A stretch of DNA of 64,000 nt from SG8-41 sp035649495 (GCA_035649495.1 DASRJL010000106.1:1-64000); one strand, 5' to 3'. Positions 51,969 to 60,961 are shown, counted from the stretch's first letter. The notes: generated by a model from the letters alone, not told the origin. Numbers and translations are program-made.

Positions 51969-53090
51969 TTATTGTCCCGCCGGCGCCATGCCCTTGAAGA
52001 CGAGCTTCTGCAGGCCAGCGGCGGTCTGCGCGATATAGATATTGCCCTTCGAGTCGGCCGCGATGTGGTGGCCGGGTCCGAGCTGCCCCGGGACCGCGAT
52101 CATCCCGAGCGCCTCCATCGTCCTGCGATCGACGATCATGATGCCCTGGCCCGCGCCGACGTACAGGAACTGCTGCGCCGCGTCGGGCGACAGGGCCAGG
52201 TCGCGCGCGAACGCCATGTTCGTGACCAGGAGCTGCTTCACGAACTTGCCGTCGCTGGTGAACATCTGCACGCGCCGGTTCTCGCGGTCGGCCAGGTACA
52301 CCATGCCGTCACTGGCCACACGTATCGCGTGCGCGACGTTGAACTGGTCGGGACCCTGCCCGTCCGAAAAATCCTTCCGGCTCCTCACCGCGCAGCTCGG
52401 GTCGTCCGTCGGCTTGCCGCCGAATGCGCCCCACATCCGCTTGAACTTGCCGGTGTCCGCATCGAAAACCACCACGCGGCGATTGCCGTAACCGTCGGCG
52501 ACGAACAGCTCGTTCGTCTTCGGCAGCACCCACGCGTCCGCCGGCCGGTGCAGGTTCACTGTGTCGGCGTTGCCCTTGGTCTGGTTGCTGCGCCCGATCT
52601 GCAGCACGAACTTGCCGTCCTGCGTGAACTTGAGCAGCTGGTCGTCGGTGACCGGCTTGGTCGGCGCGTTGTTTTCGGGGCAGTTGTTCCCGCCCAGCCA
52701 TACGTAGCCCTTGTGGTCGATGTGGATGCCGTGCTCGCGCCGCGGCCACTCGTAGCCGCTCGCCTCGCCGCCCCATGCCCTGACGAAGTTGCCCGCCCCG
52801 TCGAAGACCACGACGGGCGGCGCGGCCATCGCGGCTTCCTCGGGCTTCAATGTATGGGGACGGTGCAGCACGTAGACGTTGTCCTTCGCGTCGATCGCGA
52901 TGCTGGACGCGGCGCCGAGCCGCCACTTGGGCGGCACTTTCGGCCAGGCGGGATCCACCTCGAACCTGGGCAGGCTGCGAGCGGTTTCAGCCGCCTCCGC
53001 GTGCCCGATGAAGTCGAGCTGCCCGCCGATACCCACGAACAGGACCGACGCCAGCAACGCAGCACCACGCCGAATTTCGCTTTTCATCAC
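51969..53090 (-). CDS. Exported NHL-type beta-propeller protein
   Basis: A 373-residue protein with a signal peptide (RRGAALLASVLFVGIGGQLD, ending near AEAAE) and six propeller-like repeats, for example NVYVLHRPHTL, GYVWLGGNNCPENN, NELFVADGYGNRRVVVFDAD, MVYLADRENRRVQMFTSDGK and QFLYVGAGQGIMIVDR. It is a clear paralogue of the lipoprotein at 10602 (shared ELFVADGYGN and FKRMWGAFG) but lacks the lipobox. It is 34 bp upstream of the exported aldolase and divergent from the Tat amidohydrolase, 100 bp between starts. Confidence 0.88.
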   Translation of the reverse strand: MMKSEIRRGAALLASVLFVGIGGQLDFIGHAEAAETARSLPRFEVDPAWPKVPPKWRLGAASSIAIDAKDNVYVLHRPHTLKPEEAAMAAPPVVVFDGAGNFVRAWGGEASGYEWPRREHGIHIDHKGYVWLGGNNCPENNAPTKPVTDDQLLKFTQDGKFVLQIGRSNQTKGNADTVNLHRPADAWVLPKTNELFVADGYGNRRVVVFDADTGKFKRMWGAFGGKPTDDPSCAVRSRKDFSDGQGPDQFNVAHAIRVASDGMVYLADRENRRVQMFTSDGKFVKQLLVTNMAFARDLALSPDAAQQFLYVGAGQGIMIVDRRTMEALGMIAVPGQLGPGHHIAADSKGNIYIAQTAAGLQKLVFKGMAPAGQ

Positions 53091-53190
53091 GCCCCCTTTG
53101 GAACAACCTGAAGATATTGATTATGATTGGCCGGCAACCCGGATTAGACACCCAGTGCCTTCGGCTGTCACTCATTCCAGGGAGAAGAAG

Positions 53191-54285
53191 ATGCCTACTC
53201 GGAGGAAGTTCATCAGGGACGCCGCGCGCGCCATGGCGGGCGTTGCATTCACCGGTTGCGGCCTGCTCGATGCGCTACCCGCGCTGGCGCAGGCGAAGCC
53301 CCGGCGTGAAGTGATGGTCGCCGGACGCCGCGCGAAGGTGATCGATGTGCACGCCCATTGCGTGATACCGGAGGCGGTGTCCGTCATGGGCCAGAAGCTG
53401 CAGCAGGAGCCGACCGCGGTGAGAGGACAGGCGAGGATGGCAATCGTCCTGGCGGAACGCCTGGGCGCGATGGACGAGCAGGGCATAGACATGGAGGTGC
53501 TGAGCATCAACCCGTCGTGGTACCGGCTCGAGCGCGACGTCGTGGAAAAGGCGATCAGGATCAACAACGAAGGGCTCGCGGATCTGTGCGGCAAGCATCC
53601 GGACCGCTTCGCAGCCTTCGCGTCGCTCGGGCTGCAGTTTCCCGACCTTGCGGTCCAGCAGCTCGAATACGCCATGAAGAAACTGGGCTTGCGTGGAGCG
53701 GCGATCGGCGGCAGCGTCGCGGGCGAAGAATTCGCCGATCCGAAGTTCCACCCGGTATGGGCGAAGGCGGAAGAGCTGGGCGCCGTCCTCTTCATCCATC
53801 CGCAGAGCACGCCTGAGCTCGCGAAGCGCTTCCGGGGCAACGGCTGGCTCTCGAACACGATAGGCAATCCGCTCGACACCACCATCGCGCTCTCGCACTT
53901 GATCTTTCAGGGCACGCTCGACCGCTTCCCGGGGCTGAAGATCTGCTCGGCGCACGGCGGGGGCTACCTGCCCTCGTACGCTCCGCGCTCGGACCACAGC
54001 TGCTTCGTCTCGCCCGCCGGATGTGATCCGAACATCACGCTCAAGAAGAAGCCGACCGAGTACCTGAAGCAGCTCTACTTCGACAGCCTGGTGTTCACGT
54101 CGGAAGCGCTGCGGCACCTCGCGGCCGAAGTCGGTACGAGCCAGATCGTCATCGGCACCGACCATCCGATTCCGTGGAACGAGAAGGCGGTGGATCATGT
54201 GCTCGGCACGGGGAGCCTTTCCGACGCGGAGAAGATCGCGATCCTCGGCGGCAACGCGGCGAAGCTGCTGGGGATCAAGATCTAG
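53191..54285 (+). CDS. Tat-exported amidohydrolase-2 family protein
   Basis: A 364-residue metal hydrolase or decarboxylase related to ACMSD. The N-terminus PTRRKFIRDAARAMAG is a twin-arginine signal, with cleavage near PALAQA. VIDVHAHCVIPEA provides H-x-H. ELGAVLFIHPQSTPE, FPGLKICSAHGGGYLPSY and IVIGTDHPIPWNE supply the later histidines and aspartate. GGAG precedes ATG 53191. Tat export of a metal-loaded member of this normally cytoplasmic family is notable. Divergent from the propeller/aldolase operon. Confidence 0.9.
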   Translation: MPTRRKFIRDAARAMAGVAFTGCGLLDALPALAQAKPRREVMVAGRRAKVIDVHAHCVIPEAVSVMGQKLQQEPTAVRGQARMAIVLAERLGAMDEQGIDMEVLSINPSWYRLERDVVEKAIRINNEGLADLCGKHPDRFAAFASLGLQFPDLAVQQLEYAMKKLGLRGAAIGGSVAGEEFADPKFHPVWAKAEELGAVLFIHPQSTPELAKRFRGNGWLSNTIGNPLDTTIALSHLIFQGTLDRFPGLKICSAHGGGYLPSYAPRSDHSCFVSPAGCDPNITLKKKPTEYLKQLYFDSLVFTSEALRHLAAEVGTSQIVIGTDHPIPWNEKAVDHVLGTGSLSDAEKIAILGGNAAKLLGIKI

Positions 54286-54291
54286 TCGAAG

Positions 54292-54320
54292 GCGTGATAC
54301 GTGACAGGTGATGCGTGATC
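54292..54320. repeat. GTGATRCGTGA word array
   Basis: GCGTGATACGTGACAGGTGATGCGTGATC follows the amidohydrolase stop. The word resembles those at 62814-62866. Confidence 0.55.
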
Positions 54321-55290
54321 AGTACGCTGTCGACGTAGTCGTACTGCCGGCCGTGCCCGAGCTTGCGTCCAATCCTGAACCGGCTCCGCCATCGCGTGTC
54401 CCTCCGGCGTCATCCCGTCCGGAACCGGCGCTCGCCGCTTCGTTGACGATCGCCGCGAGCCCCGCCGCGGCGGCCGCGCCGGCGATGATGCGGCCCGCCT
54501 GATCCACGCCCGGACCTCTGCCCGGCGCGCTGTCCCACCCGCCGCTCGCGCCGGCACCGGCGCTCTCGCCGCCCCTGCCCTGAACGCTCTCGCGCCCGGA
54601 GCTGGAGTCCCTGCCCGAGCTGGAGCGGTCCCGACGGTCGTCCCTGTTGTCGTCCCAATCGCGGCGGTCGTCCCGCTCGGGCATCCTCCGGCGCCGACCG
54701 ACGAGCGAAGGATTCATGAGCAGCTCCTCGACCACGCTCGCCTCATCGGCGGGCGGGGACAGGAATCCAGGCACCGTGCCGGAGAGAGGCATGGTCTCCT
54801 CCGGGCGCCTCCAGAGCTGCCACCATGCCGGCGCCGTGAGCGGCGCGAGCGCCAGCGTCATGTCGGAGCCCGCGCGCAGCCTCTCGACGATGGCGTTCAG
54901 CATCTTGTTTGAGAGACGCAGCCCGCCCTGCGTGCGGCGCAATCTCCCGTCGCGTCCCGCCGGTCCGCTGTAGGCAGGGAGCGCGAGCCGCCCGAATGAT
55001 TCCGCCTCCAGCGCCTGGCCCGATTCGGGCTCGAAGAGCAGCAGGTGGGTCCCGTACTCTCCATGCAGGTCGGCACGCGCCTCCACGTAGTGCAGCAACC
55101 GGTAGCCGCCGAACGGCGGATGGCCCCACACTCGCAGCGGGTTGCAGTCAGGGTTGGCCCGCCGGGCGGCGATCGCCTGAGTGGCCGAGGCAACGACCGG
55201 ACCTGTCATGACCGTTTTCAATCCATCGCGCAACGTCGCAACCCCCGTGCGATCGCGCGTCTCCGCAACCCGGACGTTCAATGTGAGCAT
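54319..55290 (-). CDS. Hypothetical protein with low-complexity Asp/Arg/Ser-rich region
   Basis: A 323-residue protein from MLTLNVRVAETRDRTGVATL, with AGGAGATC before the ATG. The N-terminal two-thirds look folded (NPLRVWGHPPFGGYRLLHYV and GTHLLLFEPESGQALEAESF). From about residue 210 it becomes low complexity (RDDRRDWDDNRDDRRDRSSS, then Gly/Ser/Ala runs) with one Ala-rich hydrophobic stretch (AAAAAGLAAIVNEAA). No signal peptide. I do not recognise it; the tail may mediate assembly or simply be disordered. Confidence 0.65.
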   Translation of the reverse strand: MLTLNVRVAETRDRTGVATLRDGLKTVMTGPVVASATQAIAARRANPDCNPLRVWGHPPFGGYRLLHYVEARADLHGEYGTHLLLFEPESGQALEAESFGRLALPAYSGPAGRDGRLRRTQGGLRLSNKMLNAIVERLRAGSDMTLALAPLTAPAWWQLWRRPEETMPLSGTVPGFLSPPADEASVVEELLMNPSLVGRRRRMPERDDRRDWDDNRDDRRDRSSSGRDSSSGRESVQGRGGESAGAGASGGWDSAPGRGPGVDQAGRIIAGAAAAAGLAAIVNEAASAGSGRDDAGGTRDGGAGSGLDASSGTAGSTTTSTAY

Positions 55291-55645
55291 ACGATCTCCT
55301 GGATCTCCGCCTTCGCGAAGATAACTTCTTCTCAATAGACCATCGTGGCTGGAACCTGTCTCGTCAATGACGCCGCCCTAACATCCGCGACTCACGGGAC
55401 GACTTTCCATCTTCGGTGTCGCACGAAATCAGTGCCATCAACTTTAGAACATCGCATGGTTACGGTACCAGCGGTCGCCAGCAGTTGCCGGAGAACGCGT
55501 TGGTCTTGAAATCAGCGATCCACAACACTTGATGTGTCGGATCAGGCGTGTGATGACTCACGAACCCCGGTGCTTCCCGCAAGCGTCGGCGTGCCATTGG
55601 TGCAGTCATCCCTCCAGCATCCACAGGAAAGAGGTGTGATGGCCC
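55291..55645. other. 355-bp gap, no convincing gene
   Basis: This stretch is less GC-rich than its surroundings and has no word array. A 49-residue minus-strand frame at 55460-55609 (MTAPMARRRLREAPGF, ending SGNCWRPLVP) is open, but I could not support it as a gene. No terminator with a T-run was seen. Confidence 0.4.
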
Positions 55646-57892
55646 CTAGTTCTTGTTTTCAAGTAGGGCACGATACGCGGTGACCATCCGCGCCATGGAA
55701 AAGCGCGAACGGGCGTGACGCCGTCCCGCTTCGGACAGATTCCGCGCCAGCCCGGGATCGTCCAGGATCCGGCAGAGCGCCGTGGCGATCTCGCGTGGAT
55801 CGCGGCCGGACAGCAAGAGCCCCGTGCGCCCGGCGACCACCAGCTCGCGCGTGCCGCCCGAGTCGTTCGCCACCACCGGCACGCCCGCCGCGAGCGCCTC
55901 CAGCACGGCGTTCGGGCACCCCTGATGCTCTCCCAGCACGAGGACGGCGGCAGCGCCCGCCAGCCGCGCGGGCGCATCGAACGCTGCGCCGTGCAGGAAC
56001 ACGCGCGCGTCGAGCCCGATGCCGATCGCGGCCAGCAATTCCCGCGCGTACTCTGCGTGGCGCCGCTCGGCCCCGCCCAGCACGTGCAGCTCGGCGCGTG
56101 GATGCCGTTGCCACAGCAAGCGCATCGCCGCCACTGCCTCGACCAGGAACTTGCTCGGCGCGATGCGCCCGCTCATCACGATGCGCGGAGAAAAGGTGTC
56201 AGGAACCTTTTCTCGCTCCGGCTCGGGAACCCCGTTGGGAATGACCTCGACCTTCCCGTTCAACGGAGCAGGCGCCGATCCTCGATATTTCATTACCAGG
56301 CGGTCGAGGCGCGCGTAGTACTCGTCCTCGGACCACGCGATCCACTGCTGGAAGGCGCGCGTCTCTTCCATTTCCCGGAAGGCGTACCCACCCGGTGAGA
56401 CATCGATGAGCTTCACGGGAACGGCATCCAGCGCCTTTGCAAGCAGCAGCTTGACCTTGGCGTCGACGTTCCAGAAGCAGACCGTCCCGAACCGGCCCGC
56501 GATCGCGCGGCGCAGGATGGCCTCGGCATGGTCGTAGCAGTCGCGCGAAGCTGCACTGCGGTGAACGCGAACGCCCGCTTGCGCGAGCTGGAGGCTGAAC
56601 CAGTCGCTCGAGGAATTGCCGCAGACCGCGATCTCGAAGCGGGAGGCGCCGAGGCCCAGCGCCAGGTTGACGAGCGACCGCTGCGCTCCCCCCGCATTCA
56701 GGTTGGCGGTCACGAAGAGGCAGCCGTCGCCCGGCTCGTAAGGACGCAGAAGATGGAACAACGTCCACAGGCGATGCGTCGCCGCGCCACGCCATGCGGG
56801 CGGCTCGGGCCGCCGTCCCAATGCCTCGTCCGCCGCACGCGCCCACGCGGTTTCCGGGGCCTCGTACGGCACCAGCGTGAGGCCCGGCGCGGGCAGCTCG
56901 CCCTGCCCGCCCACCGCGCTCGCCACCACCGGCAGCCCGGCCGCAAGCGCCTCCAGCGTCGCGACGGAGAGGCCTTCGTAGCGGCTGGTATTGAGCAGCA
57001 GATCGAACGCGGGCAGGCAATCCGCCGCGCCACGAACGAAACCCGGCAGGCGGACGTGCCGTTCGATACCGAGCCGGCGCGCCTGGGCGAGTACCGCGTG
57101 CCACGCCAGCAACCCGTCCCTGCCCACCGGCCCGCCGACGATCACGAGGTACGCGTCGCGCCGCACCAGCAGCTTCTCCAGGATTCTCAGCGCGCGCGGG
57201 TAGGATTTCTGCGGCTTGACCGCGCCGATCATCCCGATGACGGTAACGTCGCCCGGCAATCCCCAGCGCTCGCGCCACTCACGGCGCGCACCCGGCCGCG
57301 GCGCGACCGCCGGCGGAACGTGGCGTATGACGGCGCACGGCGTACGGGCGCCGCTCCTTCGCAGCTCCATGGCGGCGTTTCGCGACACTGCGATCGCAAG
57401 CGGAGCATCCGCCAATGCAGCCACCGGCTCGATCCAGCCCGCCGGGGCGTTGTGCAGCACCGGAACGACACGCGCGCCGCCCCGCTCCAGCGCGCGGCGT
57501 TCGGCCACGGTCAGCAGGTGGCACAGCACGACGGGATTTCCGCCGGCGGCTGTCCGAGCGCCTTCGCGTTCGAGACGCTCGGAAGTCTCGCCCGCGCACC
57601 GGACGATCTCCACGCCTCGCGGGACCGGCCACTCGGCCGCCGCATCGCGCAGCACGATCAACCGCACGCGGTAGCGATGGGCGCAACCCGCCGCCCAGTC
57701 GAGAACGATGCGCTCGGCGCCGCCCAGGGCCAGGCTGCCGATCGCCGCGGTGACCTCCAGCGGAGACGCATCGGAAAGCGGTGGCTGCTCCGGCGCGCAC
57801 TCGGGAGCCAGTATCGCCGCGAGGGCTGCCTGCTGCGCCCGCTCCAGGGGCGAAAGAGGTACGGTATCCACGGAGAGGTAGTATGCGCTCAT
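55646..57892 (-). CDS. Two-domain GT4-type glycosyltransferase
   Basis: A 748-residue protein with two glycosyltransferase-B-like units. Unit 1 (about residues 45-350) has GSLALGGAERIVLDWA, VIGMIGAVKPQKSYPRAL and NTSRYEGLSVATLEALAAGL. Unit 2 (about 370-745) has ANLNAGGAQRSLVNLALGL, IPNGVPEPE, MSGRIAPSKFLVEAVAAM and EHQGCPNAVLEALAAGVPVV. Each unit keeps the E-x7-E type donor-sugar motif, so both may be active. No membrane segment. Its start codon overlaps that of the divergent pilin-like gene (CATG at 57890-57893). It may glycosylate a surface structure such as pili (inference). Confidence 0.88.
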   Translation of the reverse strand: MSAYYLSVDTVPLSPLERAQQAALAAILAPECAPEQPPLSDASPLEVTAAIGSLALGGAERIVLDWAAGCAHRYRVRLIVLRDAAAEWPVPRGVEIVRCAGETSERLEREGARTAAGGNPVVLCHLLTVAERRALERGGARVVPVLHNAPAGWIEPVAALADAPLAIAVSRNAAMELRRSGARTPCAVIRHVPPAVAPRPGARREWRERWGLPGDVTVIGMIGAVKPQKSYPRALRILEKLLVRRDAYLVIVGGPVGRDGLLAWHAVLAQARRLGIERHVRLPGFVRGAADCLPAFDLLLNTSRYEGLSVATLEALAAGLPVVASAVGGQGELPAPGLTLVPYEAPETAWARAADEALGRRPEPPAWRGAATHRLWTLFHLLRPYEPGDGCLFVTANLNAGGAQRSLVNLALGLGASRFEIAVCGNSSSDWFSLQLAQAGVRVHRSAASRDCYDHAEAILRRAIAGRFGTVCFWNVDAKVKLLLAKALDAVPVKLIDVSPGGYAFREMEETRAFQQWIAWSEDEYYARLDRLVMKYRGSAPAPLNGKVEVIPNGVPEPEREKVPDTFSPRIVMSGRIAPSKFLVEAVAAMRLLWQRHPRAELHVLGGAERRHAEYARELLAAIGIGLDARVFLHGAAFDAPARLAGAAAVLVLGEHQGCPNAVLEALAAGVPVVANDSGGTRELVVAGRTGLLLSGRDPREIATALCRILDDPGLARNLSEAGRRHARSRFSMARMVTAYRALLENKN

Positions 57893-58385
57893 GAGGCACG
57901 CTGGTTTCACTTTGGTGGAGATGATGGTGGTGCTCGCGGTGATCGCCATCCTCGCGCTGATGGCGGTGCCGAGCTTCCAGGACCAGATCGTGCGGGACCA
58001 GATCAACACCGCGCTGCCGCTGGCCGACGTCGCCAAGAAGCCGGTGGCCGCGTCGTGGGCCGCGTTCGAGCAGCTGCCGGCGAACAATTTCGCCGCCGGG
58101 CTTCCGTCCGCCGACAAAATCGTCAGCAATCACATCAGCTCGGTGCTGGTCCAGAACGGCGCGCTGCACATCACCTTCGGCAACCGCGCGAACGGCGTCA
58201 TCAACGGCAAAATTCTCTCGATACGACCCGCGGTGGTGGAGGACGCGACCGTCGTGCCCGTGGCGTGGGTCTGCGGCTATGCCGAAGCGCCTGCGAAGAT
58301 GACGCTGGTCGGGGAAAACCGGACCAACATCCCCGCGCGATTTCTGCCGTTCGCCTGCCGCGCGCGGGACGTGCCCGGTAAGTAA
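57891..58385 (+). CDS. Type IV pilin / type II pseudopilin-like protein
   Basis: A 164-residue protein with a classic prepilin N-terminus: MRHAGFTLVEMMVVLAVIAI, with cleavage by prepilin peptidase between G5 and F6 and glutamate 10 of the numbering (E5 of the mature form). The hydrophobic helix is followed by a globular part with two Cys (VAWVCGYAE and FACRARD) that could form a disulfide. The ribosome site GGAGAGG (57872-57878) is 12 bases upstream and inside the glycosyltransferase coding region. It is likely a major or minor pilin subunit secreted to the inner membrane. Confidence 0.9.
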   Translation: MRHAGFTLVEMMVVLAVIAILALMAVPSFQDQIVRDQINTALPLADVAKKPVAASWAAFEQLPANNFAAGLPSADKIVSNHISSVLVQNGALHITFGNRANGVINGKILSIRPAVVEDATVVPVAWVCGYAEAPAKMTLVGENRTNIPARFLPFACRARDVPGK

Positions 58386-58514
58386 CTGCGTGACCGGTGA
58401 CCGGTGATCCTTCCCTCGACGCGGCCTCTGCAGCGACGTCAGAAATATGAGGGCCATCGTATCGTCCGCGGGTATGATGCACAGTAAACCCTGCCACTAC
58501 GCACGAGAGGCCAC

Positions 58515-59783
58515 ATGCCGAACGGAAAACAGGAACTGACGGGCGCGCTTCCCACGATCGATCACGCGGCGCCGACCGGTGCCGCGTCCGCTTCGGGCAG
58601 CAGGCCGCCGGCGGTGCTGGGCCGCATGCTCGCGCTGGAGGACTTCGAGGAAGAGGCCCGCCGCTACCTGCCGCGTCCGGTCTTCGGCTTCATCTCGGGC
58701 GGGGTCGAGAACAACGTGTCGCGGCACAATAATCGCGCCGTTTTCGACGAGATCGCGCTGGTCCCCAGGATGCTGGTGGACACCTCCGCGCGGTCGATCA
58801 AGACGACGCTTTTCGGGCGCACCTACGACGCGCCGTTCGGCATCGCGCCGATGGGCGCTTCCGCAATGGCTGCGTACCGAGGCGACGTCGTTTTCGCCCG
58901 CGCCGCGGCGGAAGCCAACGTGCCGATGATCATGAGCGGCTCTTCCCTGATGAAGCTGGAAGAGGTCCGCGCGGCCGGCCCCACCGCGTGGTACCAGGCC
59001 TACCTCCCGGGAGAAGACGGCCCCATCACCCAGATGGTCGAGCGCGCCGCGCGCGGCGGCTTCGACACGCTGGTGCTGACGGTCGACGGGCAGGTGCCGG
59101 GCAACCGCGAGAACAACGTGCGTAACGGCTACAGCACGCCGCTGCGTCCTTCGCTCCGGCTTGCATGGGACGGCATCATCCGGCCGCGCTGGACGTTCGG
59201 CATGTTTCTGCGCACGCTCTTCCTACACGGCATGCCCCACTTCGAGAACACGGCACAGCGCGTTCCCCTGCTGACGGGCTCCGTGAAGCGAGAGCGCGGC
59301 CCGCGCGACAAGCTCTCCTGGAAGCACGTCGAGCTGATGCGCCGCATGTGGAAAGGGCGCTTCCTCGTGAAAGGCATACTCGAGCGGGACGACGCCCGCA
59401 TCGCGCGCGAGAGCGGCCTCGACGGCGTCATCGTGTCCAACCACGGCGGGCGCAATCTGGACAGCGCGGTAGCGCCGCTGCGCGTGCTGCCGGGAATCGT
59501 CGAAGCGGCACGCGGCATGACGGTCATCATGGACAGCGGCATACGGCGCGGCACCGACGTGCTGAAGGCGCTCGCGCTCGGCGCGAACTTCGTCTTCGTC
59601 GGCCGGCCCATGCTCTACGCCGCCGCGATCGCCGGTCCGGCCGGCATCCACCACGCCATCAAGCTCCTGAAAGACGAGGTCGACCGCGATATGGCGCTGA
59701 TGGGTATGAACTCGCTCGCCGAGATGACGCCGGAGCGAATAGTGCCGGCGCGCGGCGCGGATTTTCTGACGGAGCGGCGCTAG
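58515..59783 (+). CDS. FMN-dependent alpha-hydroxy-acid oxidase/dehydrogenase (LldD family)
   Basis: A 422-residue TIM-barrel flavoenzyme. The N-terminal LALEDFEEEARRYLPRPVFG and GFISGGVENNVSRHNNRAVF are typical. APFGIAPMGASAMAAYRGD is the FMN site. VIVSNHGGRNLDSAVAPLRV contains the catalytic histidine. IMDSGIRRGTDVLKALALGA and FVFVGRPMLYAA form the phosphate site. It oxidises lactate, mandelate, glycolate or similar acids. No signal peptide. The stop codon lies in a perfect hairpin (59766-59794). Confidence 0.93.
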   Translation: MPNGKQELTGALPTIDHAAPTGAASASGSRPPAVLGRMLALEDFEEEARRYLPRPVFGFISGGVENNVSRHNNRAVFDEIALVPRMLVDTSARSIKTTLFGRTYDAPFGIAPMGASAMAAYRGDVVFARAAAEANVPMIMSGSSLMKLEEVRAAGPTAWYQAYLPGEDGPITQMVERAARGGFDTLVLTVDGQVPGNRENNVRNGYSTPLRPSLRLAWDGIIRPRWTFGMFLRTLFLHGMPHFENTAQRVPLLTGSVKRERGPRDKLSWKHVELMRRMWKGRFLVKGILERDDARIARESGLDGVIVSNHGGRNLDSAVAPLRVLPGIVEAARGMTVIMDSGIRRGTDVLKALALGANFVFVGRPMLYAAAIAGPAGIHHAIKLLKDEVDRDMALMGMNSLAEMTPERIVPARGADFLTERR

Positions 59784-59794
59784 CGCTCCGTCAG
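59766..59794. terminator. Perfect hairpin enclosing the alpha-hydroxy-acid oxidase stop codon
   Basis: CTGACGGAGCG (59766-59776) and CGCTCCGTCAG (59784-59794) form an 11-bp perfect stem with the TAG stop in the seven-base loop. No T-run follows; instead, a word array begins. Possible bidirectional terminator between convergent genes. Confidence 0.6.
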
Positions 59795-59868
59795 AGACTG
59801 GAGACTGGAGACTAGAGACTGGAAAACACCAGTCCCTGGTCCCTAGTCTCTGGTCCCTAGTCCCTAAT
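59795..59868. repeat. GAGACTG / AGTCCCTGGTC inverted word array
   Basis: AGAGACTGGAGACTGGAGAC and onward (59793-59822) is a tandem 7-bp array. CCAGTCCCTGGTCCCTAGTC and onward (59829-59867) is the inverse. It is the same word family as 12868-12931. It lies between convergent genes and overlaps the lactonase stop by a few bases. Confidence 0.88.
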
Positions 59869-60919
59869 CGGCGAAGACGATGCAGGAAGGAGAGCCGGTC
59901 TCTATCACCTGGCCGGTAGGCGCGAGCTTCCCCGAATTCCGGTCGATCCGGAACTCGACGATCGTGTCGCTCGTCTCGTTCGCCACGTAGAGCAGGCTTC
60001 CGCTCGGATCGAGGGTGAAGAAGCGGGGCTTCCTGCCCTGCGTAGACACCCAGCCCACGTGGCTCAGCGTCCCGTTCTGCGGATCGACGGCGTAGGCGAC
60101 GACGCTGTTGTGCCCGCGATTCGATGCGTACACGAACGCTCCGGACGCCGCCACGGCGATTTCCGCGCCGGTATTGTCGCCGGTGTAGTCCGTGGGGAGG
60201 CTCGTGATCACCTGGAACGGATCGAGCGTGCCGTGCCCGGCGTCCCAGCGGTACGCCGTCACCGTGGAGTCCAGCTCGTTGATGAGATACGCGTAGCGCC
60301 CCTCCGGGTGAAAGGCGATGTGACGGGGACCCGCGCCGTAGCGTGTCTTGACGAACGGCGGATCGCCCGGCACGACTTTGCCTTTCGCGTAGTCGATCCC
60401 GTAGACGTGAACACGATCTACGCCCTTGTCGGGCGCGACGAAAAAACGGCCGCCGGATCCGAACAGCACCTGGTGCGGATGCGCGCCGTGTCCCTGCTCG
60501 CGCCGGTACGGCCCCGGCTCGCCGGGCGGCACGAGGATGCAGCTGGCGGGAGCAAGCGAACCGTCGCCGTTGATCGGGTAGACAGCCACGCCGGGTCCAT
60601 TGGCGAGGACGACGTAACGGTTCTCCGGGTCCACGGTCAGGTGCGGCGAGTTGTCACCCTCGGTCGGCTGCCGGTTCAGCAGCGCAACGCGGCCGGTCGC
60701 CTTGTCGATCGCGTACGAGCTCACCTCGCCGCTGTCGCCGTGGGCCGCGTAAAGGAACCGTTGCCGGCGGTCGAGCGCCAGGAATCCGGGATTGTGAACG
60801 GCGTTCAGCGCATGTACCAGCGTCCAGGCGCCGGACGCGGGCTCGATGCGGTAGACGCTGATGCCCTTGCCGCGCGCCTTGCGCTTCTCGGTGGTGAAGG
60901 ATCCGACATAGGCAAACAT
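59864..60919 (-). CDS. Lactonase family protein (6-phosphogluconolactonase-type seven-bladed propeller)
   Basis: A 351-residue propeller protein of the YbhE/Pgl type: FAYVGSFTTEKRKARGKGIS and VYRIEPASGAWTLVHAL at the start, then GAHPHQVLFGSGGRFFVAPD, GAGPRHIAFHPEGRYAYLIN, YASNRGHNSVVAYAVD and SLLYVANETSDTIVEF. Members hydrolyse 6-phosphogluconolactone or other lactones. No signal peptide, so it is cytoplasmic. The stop overlaps the preceding word array. Confidence 0.92.
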   Translation of the reverse strand: MFAYVGSFTTEKRKARGKGISVYRIEPASGAWTLVHALNAVHNPGFLALDRRQRFLYAAHGDSGEVSSYAIDKATGRVALLNRQPTEGDNSPHLTVDPENRYVVLANGPGVAVYPINGDGSLAPASCILVPPGEPGPYRREQGHGAHPHQVLFGSGGRFFVAPDKGVDRVHVYGIDYAKGKVVPGDPPFVKTRYGAGPRHIAFHPEGRYAYLINELDSTVTAYRWDAGHGTLDPFQVITSLPTDYTGDNTGAEIAVAASGAFVYASNRGHNSVVAYAVDPQNGTLSHVGWVSTQGRKPRFFTLDPSGSLLYVANETSDTIVEFRIDRNSGKLAPTGQVIETGSPSCIVFAD

Positions 60920-60961
60920 GGCGAGATTGGCTCCGGTTCAATGCAACCGCTTCAAGCGAGC

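Noticed and set aside
55460..55609. 49-residue minus-strand frame (MTAPMARRRLREAPGF...)
   Set aside because: No family match that I can recognise; the only purine-rich site is too close to the first ATG. Left as an unsupported small frame.
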